Assembly: GCA_934796775.1 (NCBI GenBank)
Contig: CAKVPH010000001.1
Span: forward strand, 229,743 to 293,742
Origin: an uncultured Clostridia bacterium
Lineage (GTDB): Bacteria; Bacillota; Clostridia; Christensenellales; Borkfalkiaceae
Direction: 5' to 3'
Length of the DNA: 64,000 nt
Shown here: positions 7,603-16,574 of the stretch, piece by piece
How positions within the stretch are numbered: the first letter of the stretch is position 1
Layout of the letters: the number at the start of each line of letters is the position of its first letter
The notes under the pieces: model-generated
Seen by the model: the letters and a program-made list of their open reading frames with translations, nothing else
The model's database searches: none
What the model was told of the DNA's origin: nothing
Made by a program: the position numbers and the translations under genes

Positions 7603-9452
7603 TATTTATCAGCGGCGTAAATGCCCACCTTCTGAGATTTAATTATGCCTTCGGTTATCATATTAAAATAGAAACCGTCAACAAAAAGTTGAAATTTTTC
7701 TTCGTTTTTGTTAAAAAATTCTTTGCGTTTTTCTTCTGCTCTAGCAAGTGTCGTTTCGTCTGCTCCGTCAGCTTTAAGTATAATTTCCGAAACTATAGAT
7801 AAAACGTTTTCGAGTGCGAATTTTAGCACGGACAAGCTCATAAACACAACTTCGTCGCTTTCGGCTACAGCAGGAAAATCTCTCAGATATTCTTCGATTT
7901 TTGTTTTTCCTGTTTTTAAAAGCGAAAGATATTCATCGCCGTTTACCTCTTCTCTGATATAAGCAAAAGGAACGTACTTTTCTAATGTATTATAGACTTC
8001 TTCGGCAAAACGAGAATAATTCTTAAAAGCCGCGTTATAATAGTTCTGTCTTAACGATTCAAGCGTTTCGTTTCCGTCGGTTAAGGCTCTTCCGAGCGTG
8101 AAAAATGCAAGTCCGTTCGGATAAAAAGCTCTTTGAAGCTGGCAACTCATAAAACCGTTCATTCCAAAATTTTTGAGAGAACGAACGTCGTCAAAAATAA
8201 CTTTTGCAAGCGTTTCGCCGCCAAAATCGCGGTTTATGTCCCACATAAGGTGATAATCAAAATCGAAAGTATCGCCATGGAATATTTCTTTCCATTCCTT
8301 CCAAAGCTGCAAATAAACTCCGGGTTCGGGAGGATAAACCATACCGTTTTTCTTATATACAAGTTTTTCCGAATTTCCGCTTTTTGCGAAAGATTTTGTA
8401 TAACTTCTGAAAAGCGGAGCAAACATCATTATAAATCTGTCTTCGTTTTTAATGCGTTCGACTTCAGGTCTCCAGTAAAGTTCGAAATAAACTAAAAAGC
8501 ATATTTTAGTTTTTATGCCCTTTTCGGTTAATTTTTCGTCTATAGTGTTTAAAATCTGAACGTACCAGTCTGAAAACGATTTTTTAGAACATTCTTCGCA
8601 TTCACATGCATTGTTATAATCGTCCGCAAGCCAAAAATGAATTACGTCTGTTTCAGGATGTTCAATTGCGTAATTTACAACGTTTTGCGCTAATTTTTCA
8701 CGAACAGATTGCTTTGAATAGCAAAGTTGAGTATTTAAAGGAATTCCTTTAAACAGCTTACGTTCACCGTTTATTTCGGCAACCATAGCTTTTTGTTCCG
8801 GCTTGAGTTCAACGTTACTGTTGCTCCAACCGTTAGCGGATATTCCTAAACATTCCGAAGTCCAGCCATGTCCTACGGCGTGATATATCATGTCTCTTTG
8901 CTTTATGGCTTTTACGATTTCACGAACGTAACCTGCGCTTATTTCTTCGTTTATTTCCTGCTTTTTTATAAACGGATTAGAAGAATGCCCGTACCAACGT
9001 TTAAAAAACTCGTATGCTGTGCGAAATTGCATATAGTACGAGTTAAAACCGACTTTTGCCGCCCAGTCAACCGTTTGCAGGACGTTTTCGAGTGAAACCG
9101 CGCCTTCGATAGTTATACCTCTGTGTCTGTTTGCAGGTTTAAAATCTGCATTTACAGTGATTGAATAGATATCTTTTTCGGGAATAACTTCGCCGCCTTT
9201 TCCGGGGTGCAAAAATACACAACCAAGTTTTCTTAAAAACTCATATACGGTTAAAAGAAGGGCGCGCTTTGAATTTGCCGTTATCGTGCCTATTCCTTTT
9301 TCAATGCGGATTTCGCCGTATTCGGCAAATAAATCATCTTCAGAAACTCCCCCGAAACAAGGCAAAATATTAAGTTTTATATCAGTTTTTTCTTTACAAA
9401 TAAAGCCTAAATATTTATCTAATTCGCTTTTGCAAAATTCCGAAGTAGTCAT
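7602..9452 (-). CDS. DUF4838-type putative glycoside hydrolase
   Basis: 616 residues, no signal peptide. The N-terminal 100 residues resemble the alpha-glucuronidase-like N-domain (GEIRIEKGIGTITANSKRALL then VYEFLRKLGCVFLHPG). A TIM-barrel-like core follows, with WLADDYNNACECEEC at 274-288, the signature Trp-x-x-Asp plus paired cysteines of DUF4838 proteins. DUF4838 proteins often sit in polysaccharide loci and are presumed hydrolases; none of that assigns a substrate here. A good ribosome-binding site (AGGAG) precedes the ATG at 9452. It sits 8 bp after the ROK gene and overlaps the downstream SGNH gene by one base, consistent with one operon. Cytoplasmic location suggests action on imported oligosaccharides. 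Confidence 0.75.
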   Translation of the reverse strand: MTTSEFCKSELDKYLGFICKEKTDIKLNILPCFGGVSEDDLFAEYGEIRIEKGIGTITANSKRALLLTVYEFLRKLGCVFLHPGKGGEVIPEKDIYSITVNADFKPANRHRGITIEGAVSLENVLQTVDWAAKVGFNSYYMQFRTAYEFFKRWYGHSSNPFIKKQEINEEISAGYVREIVKAIKQRDMIYHAVGHGWTSECLGISANGWSNSNVELKPEQKAMVAEINGERKLFKGIPLNTQLCYSKQSVREKLAQNVVNYAIEHPETDVIHFWLADDYNNACECEECSKKSFSDWYVQILNTIDEKLTEKGIKTKICFLVYFELYWRPEVERIKNEDRFIMMFAPLFRSYTKSFAKSGNSEKLVYKKNGMVYPPEPGVYLQLWKEWKEIFHGDTFDFDYHLMWDINRDFGGETLAKVIFDDVRSLKNFGMNGFMSCQLQRAFYPNGLAFFTLGRALTDGNETLESLRQNYYNAAFKNYSRFAEEVYNTLEKYVPFAYIREEVNGDEYLSLLKTGKTKIEEYLRDFPAVAESDEVVFMSLSVLKFALENVLSIVSEIILKADGADETTLARAEEKRKEFFNKNEEKFQLFVDGFYFNMITEGIIKSQKVGIYAADK

Positions 9453-9460
9453 TAAAACTC

Positions 9461-10645
9461 CTATAATTGCTGGAAAAACGCTTGAGTTATTCCTGCATTG
9501 ATTGCGCCCATAATAGTGGTATCGCTTAATAAACTTGAAAATTCTACTTTTTTTCCAACGGCAGCGCGTCTTATAGCTTCAAGATATCCTTTTCCCAAAT
9601 CTACAGCCGCCCCGTTTATAATGATTATATCTATATCTAAATATTCCGCAATGTTTGCCGCAACGCTTCCGATAACGGCAGCAGACGAGTTAATTACTTT
9701 TACAGTAAACGGCTCACCCGCGTTATATGCGTCTATCATATCTTTTATTGTTATATCGTAACCGTTGATTTTTCGTTCAGAAACAATTTCGTTCCAGTAT
9801 CCGTCAATTCCGCCGCAAACTTCTCTTCTTACAACTTCAAGTACCGAATAAAGAGAAAGTGAATCGAAATAGTTTGAATATTTCAAATTTCCATAATCAT
9901 CGTCGGATATTCTGAACGTATCCAGTTTAAAATATCCTATCTCACCTGCAAAGCCATGCGTTCCGGAATAAATTTTATCGCCAAGCATTAAAGCCGAGCC
10001 TGTCCCTACGTCAATATGAAACATTATCGCATTAGGAATATCGTTTAAAATCGTTCCGTAAGTCTTTTCACCCTCCAAAGCGAGCTTAACGTCGTTTTTT
10101 ATAACAATAGGGCAAGAAAAAACATTTTCGGTAAGGTTTTTGAGCGATACGTTTTCAAATCCGCCAAAACGCGGGTTTAATATAAAACGACCTTCTTCGT
10201 CCATTTTACCGGGTGTGGCAATAGAAATACAACGAAGCGTTTTATATTTTAAAACCTCGCTTTTTGTCATTTCGAGCATAATAGAAAGTATCGTTTCAAA
10301 ATCGGTACGTTCGATATGCACTACGTCCGGAACGGTACGACGCAGTAAGATATTACTTCTCATATCCGCGGCGCAAACGTTTATCATTTTGCCCGAAAGA
10401 TCAACCGCAAGAACATAACCGTAGTCGCCGTTAATGCCAAGTTCTATTCCCGTTCTGCCCTTCATATCGCCGTCGCGCAGTATAAGCCCGTCGGAAATTA
10501 AATCGTCTGCAATTTTTGCTATCGCTGTATTCGAAAGCATTAAAGTGCGGGCAATATCGGAATAGGACATGCTCTTTTCTCTGAGCAGTTTTATAATCTG
10601 CTCTTTATTCTTTTTTCGTAAATAAGTCTGATTTCTTACTTGCAT
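9461..10645 (-). CDS. ROK-family transcriptional regulator
   Basis: 394 residues. An N-terminal winged-helix DNA-binding domain (about 12-62, with SYSDIARTLMLSNTAIAKIA as the helix-turn-helix) is followed by a ROK sugar-kinase-like domain (from about 75: YVLAVDLSGKMINVCAAD; IDVGTGSALMLGDKIYSG at 211-228; HGFAGEIGY at 230-238). ROK repressors bind a sugar or sugar phosphate and release operators of carbohydrate genes. The zinc-binding cysteine motif usual after GHM/HGFAGEIGH is missing here, so zinc is probably not bound at that site. AGGGA precedes the ATG. It overlaps the upstream phosphoesterase gene by 10 bp. It likely controls the island; candidate operator-like repeats are near 23652-23780. 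Confidence 0.88.
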   Translation of the reverse strand: MQVRNQTYLRKKNKEQIIKLLREKSMSYSDIARTLMLSNTAIAKIADDLISDGLILRDGDMKGRTGIELGINGDYGYVLAVDLSGKMINVCAADMRSNILLRRTVPDVVHIERTDFETILSIMLEMTKSEVLKYKTLRCISIATPGKMDEEGRFILNPRFGGFENVSLKNLTENVFSCPIVIKNDVKLALEGEKTYGTILNDIPNAIMFHIDVGTGSALMLGDKIYSGTHGFAGEIGYFKLDTFRISDDDYGNLKYSNYFDSLSLYSVLEVVRREVCGGIDGYWNEIVSERKINGYDITIKDMIDAYNAGEPFTVKVINSSAAVIGSVAANIAEYLDIDIIIINGAAVDLGKGYLEAIRRAAVGKKVEFSSLLSDTTIMGAINAGITQAFFQQL

Positions 10646-11634
10646 TGATTTTCCCTGCCGGTATAAATGTGTTCTACAGAAAAATCCCCGTTATTGTAAG
10701 CCTTAATAAGCGTTCCGCCAAGTTTTTCTTTAATATGTGAGTCGTATTCGCTCGTTTTTAAACCGTATGTCAAACGTATACCGTTTAATAAAACGCTGTA
10801 ACTGTTCTTATGAACGTGTCCCGCAAATACGCCGATTACGCCGATATCTTTAAACAGTTTCATCAAACTTCCATCTGCGTCTATACAGCATCTGTCGGGG
10901 AAATACTCCCCTAAATATCCGAATCCGTCATTTCTTGTAATTTCGCACGGAGTAAAAGGAGTAACGTTCAAATCGCTTACCACGTCGTTATACGCCTTTA
11001 ACGGAACGTGCATAAATACCAAAGATTTTACACCGTAACGGGTAGATAAAGCTTGCATCCAAGCTCTTTGGACATCGTATATTCCACCGGGAATTTCTTC
11101 GTTGAAACATCCCGTATCCAGAATAAACATAAGAATAACGGGTTTATCATTTTTATCGGTAAGCAAAATCGAATAATTTGCGCTACCTTCAAGCTTTTTT
11201 CCCGAGAATTCGGTATGATGCAAAAAGATCGAATTTTTTGCGGAAGCAATGCGCTTGCAATATTCTTTTTCGCCGAGCTTAGTTTCTCTTTCGTGATTGC
11301 CGAGTGCCAAAGCCCAAGGTACGCCGTAGCCGTCCATTATGCCGATATGTTTTGCGAGCATAGCTCCGCTATCGTCAAACTCTCCGTAAGTAAAATCACC
11401 TGTGTGAATAATCAAATCCGGATTTGTTTTATGAACGGCTTCGTCTAAATATTTTGTCATGAGACGGTCAAAATTTTCAGGTTGCCACTTTTTTGTTTCT
11501 TCTGCGCTGAGTCTGCCTTCATATCTTTTTTGCGACGCATCGATAATCTGCGTATCTGTAACCTGTAAAATTTTGAATTGTCCGCTTTCAGGAATCTTAA
11601 AAAAATAATCTGCTTTTATCATTAAGTTTTGCAT
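10636..11634 (-). CDS. Cytoplasmic calcineurin-like metallophosphoesterase
   Basis: 332 residues, no signal peptide. Metal-binding motifs are ILQVTDTQIID (Asp27, Gln29), HTGDFTYGEFDD (79-88), LGNHE (111-115), a histidine in FMHVPL, and AGHVH near the C-terminus. Motif I is D-x-Q instead of the usual D-x-H, as seen in Cdc1/MPPE1-type enzymes. It is a close paralogue of the next gene (shared QRYEGRL, WKPE/WQPE, GEFDDxG, IPW/VPW), but lacks its lipoprotein signal. A TATAAT box at 11649-11644 lies 9 nt from the ATG and no ribosome-binding site is visible, so it may start its own nearly leaderless transcript. Substrate unknown; probably a phosphodiester or phosphosugar. Confidence 0.85.
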   Translation of the reverse strand: MQNLMIKADYFFKIPESGQFKILQVTDTQIIDASQKRYEGRLSAEETKKWQPENFDRLMTKYLDEAVHKTNPDLIIHTGDFTYGEFDDSGAMLAKHIGIMDGYGVPWALALGNHERETKLGEKEYCKRIASAKNSIFLHHTEFSGKKLEGSANYSILLTDKNDKPVILMFILDTGCFNEEIPGGIYDVQRAWMQALSTRYGVKSLVFMHVPLKAYNDVVSDLNVTPFTPCEITRNDGFGYLGEYFPDRCCIDADGSLMKLFKDIGVIGVFAGHVHKNSYSVLLNGIRLTYGLKTSEYDSHIKEKLGGTLIKAYNNGDFSVEHIYTGRENQCK

Positions 11635-11643
11635 ATATTGTAA

Positions 11644-11672
11644 ATTATATCACATTTTACACTTTATGTATA
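11644..11672 (-). promoter_or_regulatory. Candidate promoter for the metallophosphoesterase gene
   Basis: Minus strand: -35-like TATACA (11672-11667), 17-bp spacer, consensus -10 TATAAT (11649-11644). The start codon at 11634 is 9 nt beyond the -10, leaving a leader of only about 2-3 nt. This is inside the island, so the operon may have an internal start here. Confidence 0.5.
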
Positions 11673-11709
11673 TTTTTTTTAAAATGTATTTGTAAAATAA
11701 CTGCAAATC

Positions 11710-12873
11710 TTATTTATAAACGTGTTTAACCGTCATCTTCTTTTCGCCGAGCGTAATAAGCGTTCCGCCTATTTCTCCGTTTACAAAATCGTCGTATTCG
11801 CTTGCTTTTAAGCCATAAGTATAACGAACGCCTTCAAACTCCGCACTCGCATTGTTCACATGATCGTGACCAAAGAACCAACCTTCGCAATTATACGTCT
11901 TTAAAAGATTGTGGAAAACATAACTGCCATCGATATACTGTCCTGCATCGGCGTGCATATAACCTATATCGCCGTTAGTATTTTCGGGAATTTCAACGGG
12001 TTTGAAATTCCCGTAATCACCGTTTTCATCGAAAAATTCGTGTCTGGAAGAAACATAACCGTATTTTTGCATAGCGTCACCGTAAGCACGCATGGGATGA
12101 TGGAAAAATCCGATTAATTTAGGCGATTTGCCGCCATTATATTTCTTTAACAATTCACATTTTTCGGTAAACCAGGTAATTTGACCATCCATAAGACCGA
12201 GGCTCGAGAACATATTCTGATCTCTGTCCGAATCGGTATGTCCGTTACTGTCCATAAGAAAAACAACTTCGGTAAGTTTTCCGTTCTGGGTAATTCCTAT
12301 ATTGAAATTTCCGTTGCCTTCAACGGGATAATAGTCGTTTCCGTCCTCATCTTTTTCAACAGGTCCACGCGTAAAAATGCAATATTCCGATTTTAAATAT
12401 TCGTCCACCGTCGCCTGAACGCCAAGATGCGTTTCGTTATCGTGGTTTCCGAACGTAAAAGTCCATGGAATTTTATAACTGTCAAGCTCTTTTACAAGAG
12501 CTTTAAGCGATGTTCCTGCATCATCGAACTCGCCGTAAACGTTATCACCCGATAAAACTATCAAATCAGGCTTTGTTTCCTGAACGACTTTGCGCATATG
12601 ACTAAATGCAAGCTCTTCCATATGTTCGGGTTTCCATTTGTCTATCGACCAGGAATGCAACCTGCCTTCGTAACGCTGTTGATCGGAGTCAATAATTTGT
12701 ATATCCGTTAATTGCAATACTTTAACTTCTCTGCCCGCTTCGACTTCTAAAACGAAATCAACCACGTCTTCAAGTTTAAGTTTTTCAGTATTTCCGCTGT
12801 CTGTGTTGTTTGTGCAAGCCGCTAAAGGAATAGCTAAAGATAACGCAAGTATAAAACAAAAAATCTTTTTCAT
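11710..12873 (-). CDS. Metallophosphoesterase lipoprotein
   Basis: 387 residues. It has a lipoprotein signal with lipobox LAAC (Cys20), so it should sit on the outer face of the membrane. A calcineurin-like phosphoesterase domain follows: VLQLTDIQIID (Asp57, Gln59), LSGDNVYGEFDD (from 108), FGNHDNE (141-147), GFFHHPM and FFGHDH. Like its neighbour it has D-x-Q in motif I. The pair looks like a duplication giving one extracellular and one cytoplasmic enzyme, perhaps acting on the same phosphorylated substrate before and after import. GGGG lies upstream of the ATG. It follows the surface protein gene by 24 bp. Confidence 0.86.
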   Translation of the reverse strand: MKKIFCFILALSLAIPLAACTNNTDSGNTEKLKLEDVVDFVLEVEAGREVKVLQLTDIQIIDSDQQRYEGRLHSWSIDKWKPEHMEELAFSHMRKVVQETKPDLIVLSGDNVYGEFDDAGTSLKALVKELDSYKIPWTFTFGNHDNETHLGVQATVDEYLKSEYCIFTRGPVEKDEDGNDYYPVEGNGNFNIGITQNGKLTEVVFLMDSNGHTDSDRDQNMFSSLGLMDGQITWFTEKCELLKKYNGGKSPKLIGFFHHPMRAYGDAMQKYGYVSSRHEFFDENGDYGNFKPVEIPENTNGDIGYMHADAGQYIDGSYVFHNLLKTYNCEGWFFGHDHVNNASAEFEGVRYTYGLKASEYDDFVNGEIGGTLITLGEKKMTVKHVYK

Positions 12874-12897
12874 AATGTTTCCCCTTTGTTTTTTATT

Positions 12898-14127
12898 TTA
12901 TATTTTTTTCTTTATTATAACACCGAAAGAGCAAAGTGCAAGTACGGCAAAAATACCGCCGAAATCAACCGCCGCAGGACAGCCTTTTTTAGAAGAATCC
13001 GCAGGTTTCGACTCTGAAGTAGCTTTTACAACATAAATAATTTCGTTACTTTCCAAGCTGTCTTTTGCTTCAAAAACGTCGTCCGAAAGCGCACGAACGG
13101 TTATTTTATGTTCGCCAACGCCAAGTTTTTCAAGAGAGTATGAATTTTTAAATACAGTCTTTTCTTTTCCGTCAACGGTAACAACGTAATTGCTTGCACC
13201 TGAAACAAAATCCCATGTTATTTTCTTTTCCTTTTCGTCCAGAACGACTACGGGAGCGTCTAAGGGCGCAATCACGGGCGGCAATGTTTCGTCTTTTACT
13301 TCAACCTTAAAATCGTCTACCAAAATATTTGCGGTACAGCAGTTAAGGCTTAAATATCCGAAATAATAGAAATTTTCAATGTTAAATTCACATTCGGCAA
13401 CGGTAAATCCGTCAACGGATAAAACGTATTTATTTTCCTGAACGTCGAGCTTATAGGTAACCCAAGGCGAATCCTTTCCGGATTCGGCGGAAGGAATCGA
13501 ATAGGTTGAACGATTAAGCGATAATCTATCGCCGTAAAGTCCGCCTGTTTCGGCAAGATCGCTTAATCCGCCGTCAAATATTCCGTATGCATGACCGGTT
13601 ATTTGCGTAGAATCGACGTAACGCTGAATATTGAACATAAGATTGTTTGTGCCGGTATAATGAGAATTTGATTTTTTACGGAAAGAAATACCTACCCAAC
13701 TACGTTTTTGGTCGCCTTCCTTATTATCAATTTCTTCGGTAAGGAATTTAACTTTAAACGAAACGCTGAAATTTTTCACTCTGTAATCGTCGGCAGGTCC
13801 CATATAAAAGAACGAATCTGCGCCCGTTACGTTGTTGATGTGAAGAACTTTGTTTCCGCTGTTTCCGTTTTCGTATTCGATTTTTGCTTTTTCATAAATA
13901 TGGGAGTCCATTCCGAGCGGTTCTCCGCCGCGGAAAACGTTGTTATCCCATTTTTTTGTAAGTATTGCATTACTTTCAATGTACTTACCGTCTACGTCAT
14001 AATTTTCAAAATCATCGATGAAATCGGGAAGTTTATTTAAAGCGTCTGCTTTTGCCGAAACTCTTCCGCCAAAACACAATATTATTGCAAACAATGCCGC
14101 AATAAGCGCTAATAAAGATTTTCTCAT
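12898..14127 (-). CDS. Secreted, C-terminally anchored lectin-like protein
   Basis: 409 residues. There is a Sec signal peptide (first 27 residues, ending near VSAKA). A beta-sandwich region (about 30-285) reads like a concanavalin/LamG-type sugar-binding domain (FIDDFENYDVDGKYI; NILVDDFKVEV). A fibronectin-III-like module follows (about 290-372, APLDAPVVVLDEKEKKITW). The end is a short Ser/Lys linker, GCPAAVD, a hydrophobic helix and the basic tail IIKKKI. The module and tail are shared with the 921-residue protein at 16575-19340, which suggests both are displayed by the same route. No catalytic residues are recognised. AAGGAG precedes the start. Probably binds the target glycan at the surface. 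Confidence 0.7.
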   Translation of the reverse strand: MRKSLLALIAALFAIILCFGGRVSAKADALNKLPDFIDDFENYDVDGKYIESNAILTKKWDNNVFRGGEPLGMDSHIYEKAKIEYENGNSGNKVLHINNVTGADSFFYMGPADDYRVKNFSVSFKVKFLTEEIDNKEGDQKRSWVGISFRKKSNSHYTGTNNLMFNIQRYVDSTQITGHAYGIFDGGLSDLAETGGLYGDRLSLNRSTYSIPSAESGKDSPWVTYKLDVQENKYVLSVDGFTVAECEFNIENFYYFGYLSLNCCTANILVDDFKVEVKDETLPPVIAPLDAPVVVLDEKEKKITWDFVSGASNYVVTVDGKEKTVFKNSYSLEKLGVGEHKITVRALSDDVFEAKDSLESNEIIYVVKATSESKPADSSKKGCPAAVDFGGIFAVLALCSFGVIIKKKI

Positions 14128-14139
14128 TTTTATTTCTCC

Positions 14140-15546
14140 TTATTCTATAACGATAAGCACGCCTTCTCCCGCGTCGAGATTGAAAGAAAGGCTTGAGTTT
14201 TCAAACGAAGTTTTTACGCCGTCTTTAACGTAATACCCTTTTACCGAAGAATTAAACGTAAAGATGGGTTCATCGGTTTCAACAGTAGAATCGTTTACAA
14301 CATAAAAGGCGTTTTTACTATTAAAATCGAAACAACCTGTAAGCGTATGAGAAGAGCTGACAGAAGTTAAAGAACCGTAAGAATTCAGTAAATCTTCATC
14401 GGGTATCCCCGAATCGTCGCCCCATGGCGTAACGCCGCTTACTATAACGCCCTTTGATTTTGAGCACATTAAAACGTTATCTATCGCTGCAATTTGTAAG
14501 TTTGCACGTTTTGCATAATCGTATACCTGAGTTTTATTGCCGTCACGATCGAAAAGCGAGCCGACAAACGTTTCGCCTCCGCCGTTAGCGGGAGTTACTC
14601 CGCAAAAATATTGTATTCCTTTTGCACCGTAGCAAAGCGCGGTGTTTACCTGCCATAGAATATCGCCTTCGGTGGGAACTCTTGTGCTTCCGCCAAAGCT
14701 GCACGCCTGAATATATGTCCAGAAAGGAACGTTATACTGCATGGCGTATTTTCTGATAATTGCCATATTTTCAAAATATCCGCCGGAAAGCGCGCCTGCT
14801 TTTCCTCTGCAAGGATAAAAGTCATAACTTAAAGACTTAGGCTTTATTATTTCCATATAATCGGAAAGATATTGTTCGTAAGAATATCCGCCTTCGGGAA
14901 GTTCTCCGCCGCCTACTCTGTAATAAAGCTGTCTTTCAGAAGCATACGTCGGGAAAAGGTTGGTGTGGAACAAAAGTCCGGTTGCAGCTTCAGCCGTATA
15001 ATCTTCGAGTACGTCTACCGATGCTCTTATTTTGTCAAACATAGTTCTGCCCGGTTCGTCGCTTACCATAACGCCTGCAAAAGCATCGTAATACTTTACT
15101 CTGTCAAGATTATGAAGAGCACTTGATGATGCCGTCAGATTATCTGCACCGCCCATATTTACAACGTAAGCGATATTATAATCATAACATGTATTAAGAG
15201 CTGCCTCCACAGCCTTTGACGTGCAGAGTTCATATAAACCGTAAACCGTATTAACGCCTGCAGCCGCGTAGTCTGCAATGGTTTGCGGATCGGACAGATA
15301 ATCGTGAGTATAACTTGTACCCTTAGGCGGCAGTCCGTTAAAAACGGCTATCGGCATAGTTTCATAGTTATGGTTACGCATCCAGAAAGATTCGTAAGTT
15401 GAATAAGTTACTTCTTCGTCGGGCGGCGTTACAGCCGAAGATGACGAAGATGAATCACCGCTTTCCGATACGTTTCCGCCCGAAAAACAAGCCGCGTACG
15501 AAAAACACATTACAGCTGCAAGAATGCAAGTTAAAAGTTTTTTCAT
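14140..15546 (-). CDS. TIM-barrel putative glycoside hydrolase lipoprotein
   Basis: 468 residues. Lipoprotein signal with lipobox YAAC (Cys20), then a serine-rich linker and a barrel-like domain. AGVMVSDEPG has the D-E-P motif at 163-165 typical of glycoside hydrolases in which the Glu is a catalytic candidate. Further shared blocks are FHTNLFP, YLSDYMEIIKPKSLSYDFYP, FWTYIQACSF and GAKGIQYFCG. The same blocks occur in order in the lipoprotein at 22127-23572, so the two are paralogues. A small beta domain closes the protein. I cannot assign a GH family or substrate. Strong ribosome-binding site GGGAGAAAA. It lies 12 bp before the anchored lectin-like gene and behind the permease at 15600-16463. 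Confidence 0.68.
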   Translation of the reverse strand: MKKLLTCILAAVMCFSYAACFSGGNVSESGDSSSSSSAVTPPDEEVTYSTYESFWMRNHNYETMPIAVFNGLPPKGTSYTHDYLSDPQTIADYAAAGVNTVYGLYELCTSKAVEAALNTCYDYNIAYVVNMGGADNLTASSSALHNLDRVKYYDAFAGVMVSDEPGRTMFDKIRASVDVLEDYTAEAATGLLFHTNLFPTYASERQLYYRVGGGELPEGGYSYEQYLSDYMEIIKPKSLSYDFYPCRGKAGALSGGYFENMAIIRKYAMQYNVPFWTYIQACSFGGSTRVPTEGDILWQVNTALCYGAKGIQYFCGVTPANGGGETFVGSLFDRDGNKTQVYDYAKRANLQIAAIDNVLMCSKSKGVIVSGVTPWGDDSGIPDEDLLNSYGSLTSVSSSHTLTGCFDFNSKNAFYVVNDSTVETDEPIFTFNSSVKGYYVKDGVKTSFENSSLSFNLDAGEGVLIVIE

Positions 15547-15599
15547 CGTTATTTTCTCCCTGAAGCTTTCCTTTTTTAGGTCAGCAATTTTTTATTTTA

Positions 15600-16463
15600 T
15601 CAGCCTTTTACTCCGCCTACGGCGGTATTGTTCATAATGGTTTTCTGGAAGCAGGCAAATACAATGAGAACCGGTAAAACCGAAAGCATCATTGCGGCAA
15701 ACGTCTTTGGTAAATCAACGCCCGCGTCAGAGGATATACGTTGTATACCGTAAGCTATGTTTGCTTTTGCAGGTGCGTACATATAAACGGTAAAATAGTC
15801 GTTCCAAAAACCTATTCCCGTCAAAATTCCTACGGCAGTAAGCGCAGGAATAGCCATAGGCAGCATTATTCCGAAATAAATGCGGAAATGCCCTGCTCCG
15901 TCTATTTGCGCGGCTTCGGCATAAGTCCAGGAAAGATTTTTATAGTATCCGTAAAGGAGTAAAAATCCCGAACCGAATCCGCCCATTGCGGTTATAAAAA
16001 TTCCCGTGTAAGTGTTTATAAGATGTATATTGTTATAAAGGCGATACATTGCCGCCATAGAACCCATTGTGGGAATCATCATTATGACGATTGCGGCGGT
16101 ATAAATTATGTTCTTGCCTGTGAAATCGAATTTAGAAAGAATGTATGCCGTGGCTGAACACGAAAACATACTGAAAAAAGTGCATCCGAGCGTTAAAATT
16201 ACGCTGTTAAGATACATTTCCGGAATGCCGATATCATTTTCTATTACAAGATAGAAGCTCTCTATCCAGTTATCAAAAGTAAAGTTTTCCGGAAAACCGT
16301 TTATGTTGTAGAAAAATTCCTGCGACTCTTTGAAAGAGTTCATAAAACACCACAAAAACGGAAAAAGAAGCGATATCGCATATAAAACAAAGAGGGCGAA
16401 CAATATCCACATAAAGACGAGGTCCGACCTCGAACGTTTAATTTCAGTTGTATTTTGAGCCAT
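15600..16463 (-). CDS. Sugar ABC transporter permease (MalG type)
   Basis: 287 residues with six hydrophobic segments. The cytoplasmic EAA loop reads EAAQIDGAGHFRIYFGIMLP, the site where the ATPase docks. It belongs to the carbohydrate uptake (CUT1) permeases that pair with a MalF-type partner; that partner is at 19444-20400, beyond the large surface protein gene, an unusual separation of the two permeases. GGAG precedes the start. A 10-bp GC-rich hairpin sits in its leader at 16486-16514. No ATPase gene is in the window. Confidence 0.92.
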   Translation of the reverse strand: MAQNTTEIKRSRSDLVFMWILFALFVLYAISLLFPFLWCFMNSFKESQEFFYNINGFPENFTFDNWIESFYLVIENDIGIPEMYLNSVILTLGCTFFSMFSCSATAYILSKFDFTGKNIIYTAAIVIMMIPTMGSMAAMYRLYNNIHLINTYTGIFITAMGGFGSGFLLLYGYYKNLSWTYAEAAQIDGAGHFRIYFGIMLPMAIPALTAVGILTGIGFWNDYFTVYMYAPAKANIAYGIQRISSDAGVDLPKTFAAMMLSVLPVLIVFACFQKTIMNNTAVGGVKG

Positions 16464-16485
16464 ATTAAACTCCGTAATTTTTTAT

Positions 16486-16556
16486 CGTCGCGCCGACCGA
16501 AAGCCGGCGCGACGAACGTAAAATTTATGTGTCAGTCAAACGGAAAATTTTTCCGT
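16486..16556 (-). repeat. Two hairpins upstream of the permease gene
   Basis: A 10-bp GC-rich stem (CGTCGCGCCG, 16486-16495, with CGGCGCGACG, 16505-16514) and a second small inverted repeat at 16540-16556 (ACGGAAAA/TTTTCCGT). Neither is followed by a U-run on either strand, so they are not ordinary terminators. They lie between the surface protein gene and the permease gene inside the presumed operon. Confidence 0.6.
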
Positions 16557-16574
16557 AAAAACTATTTTTGTGAA

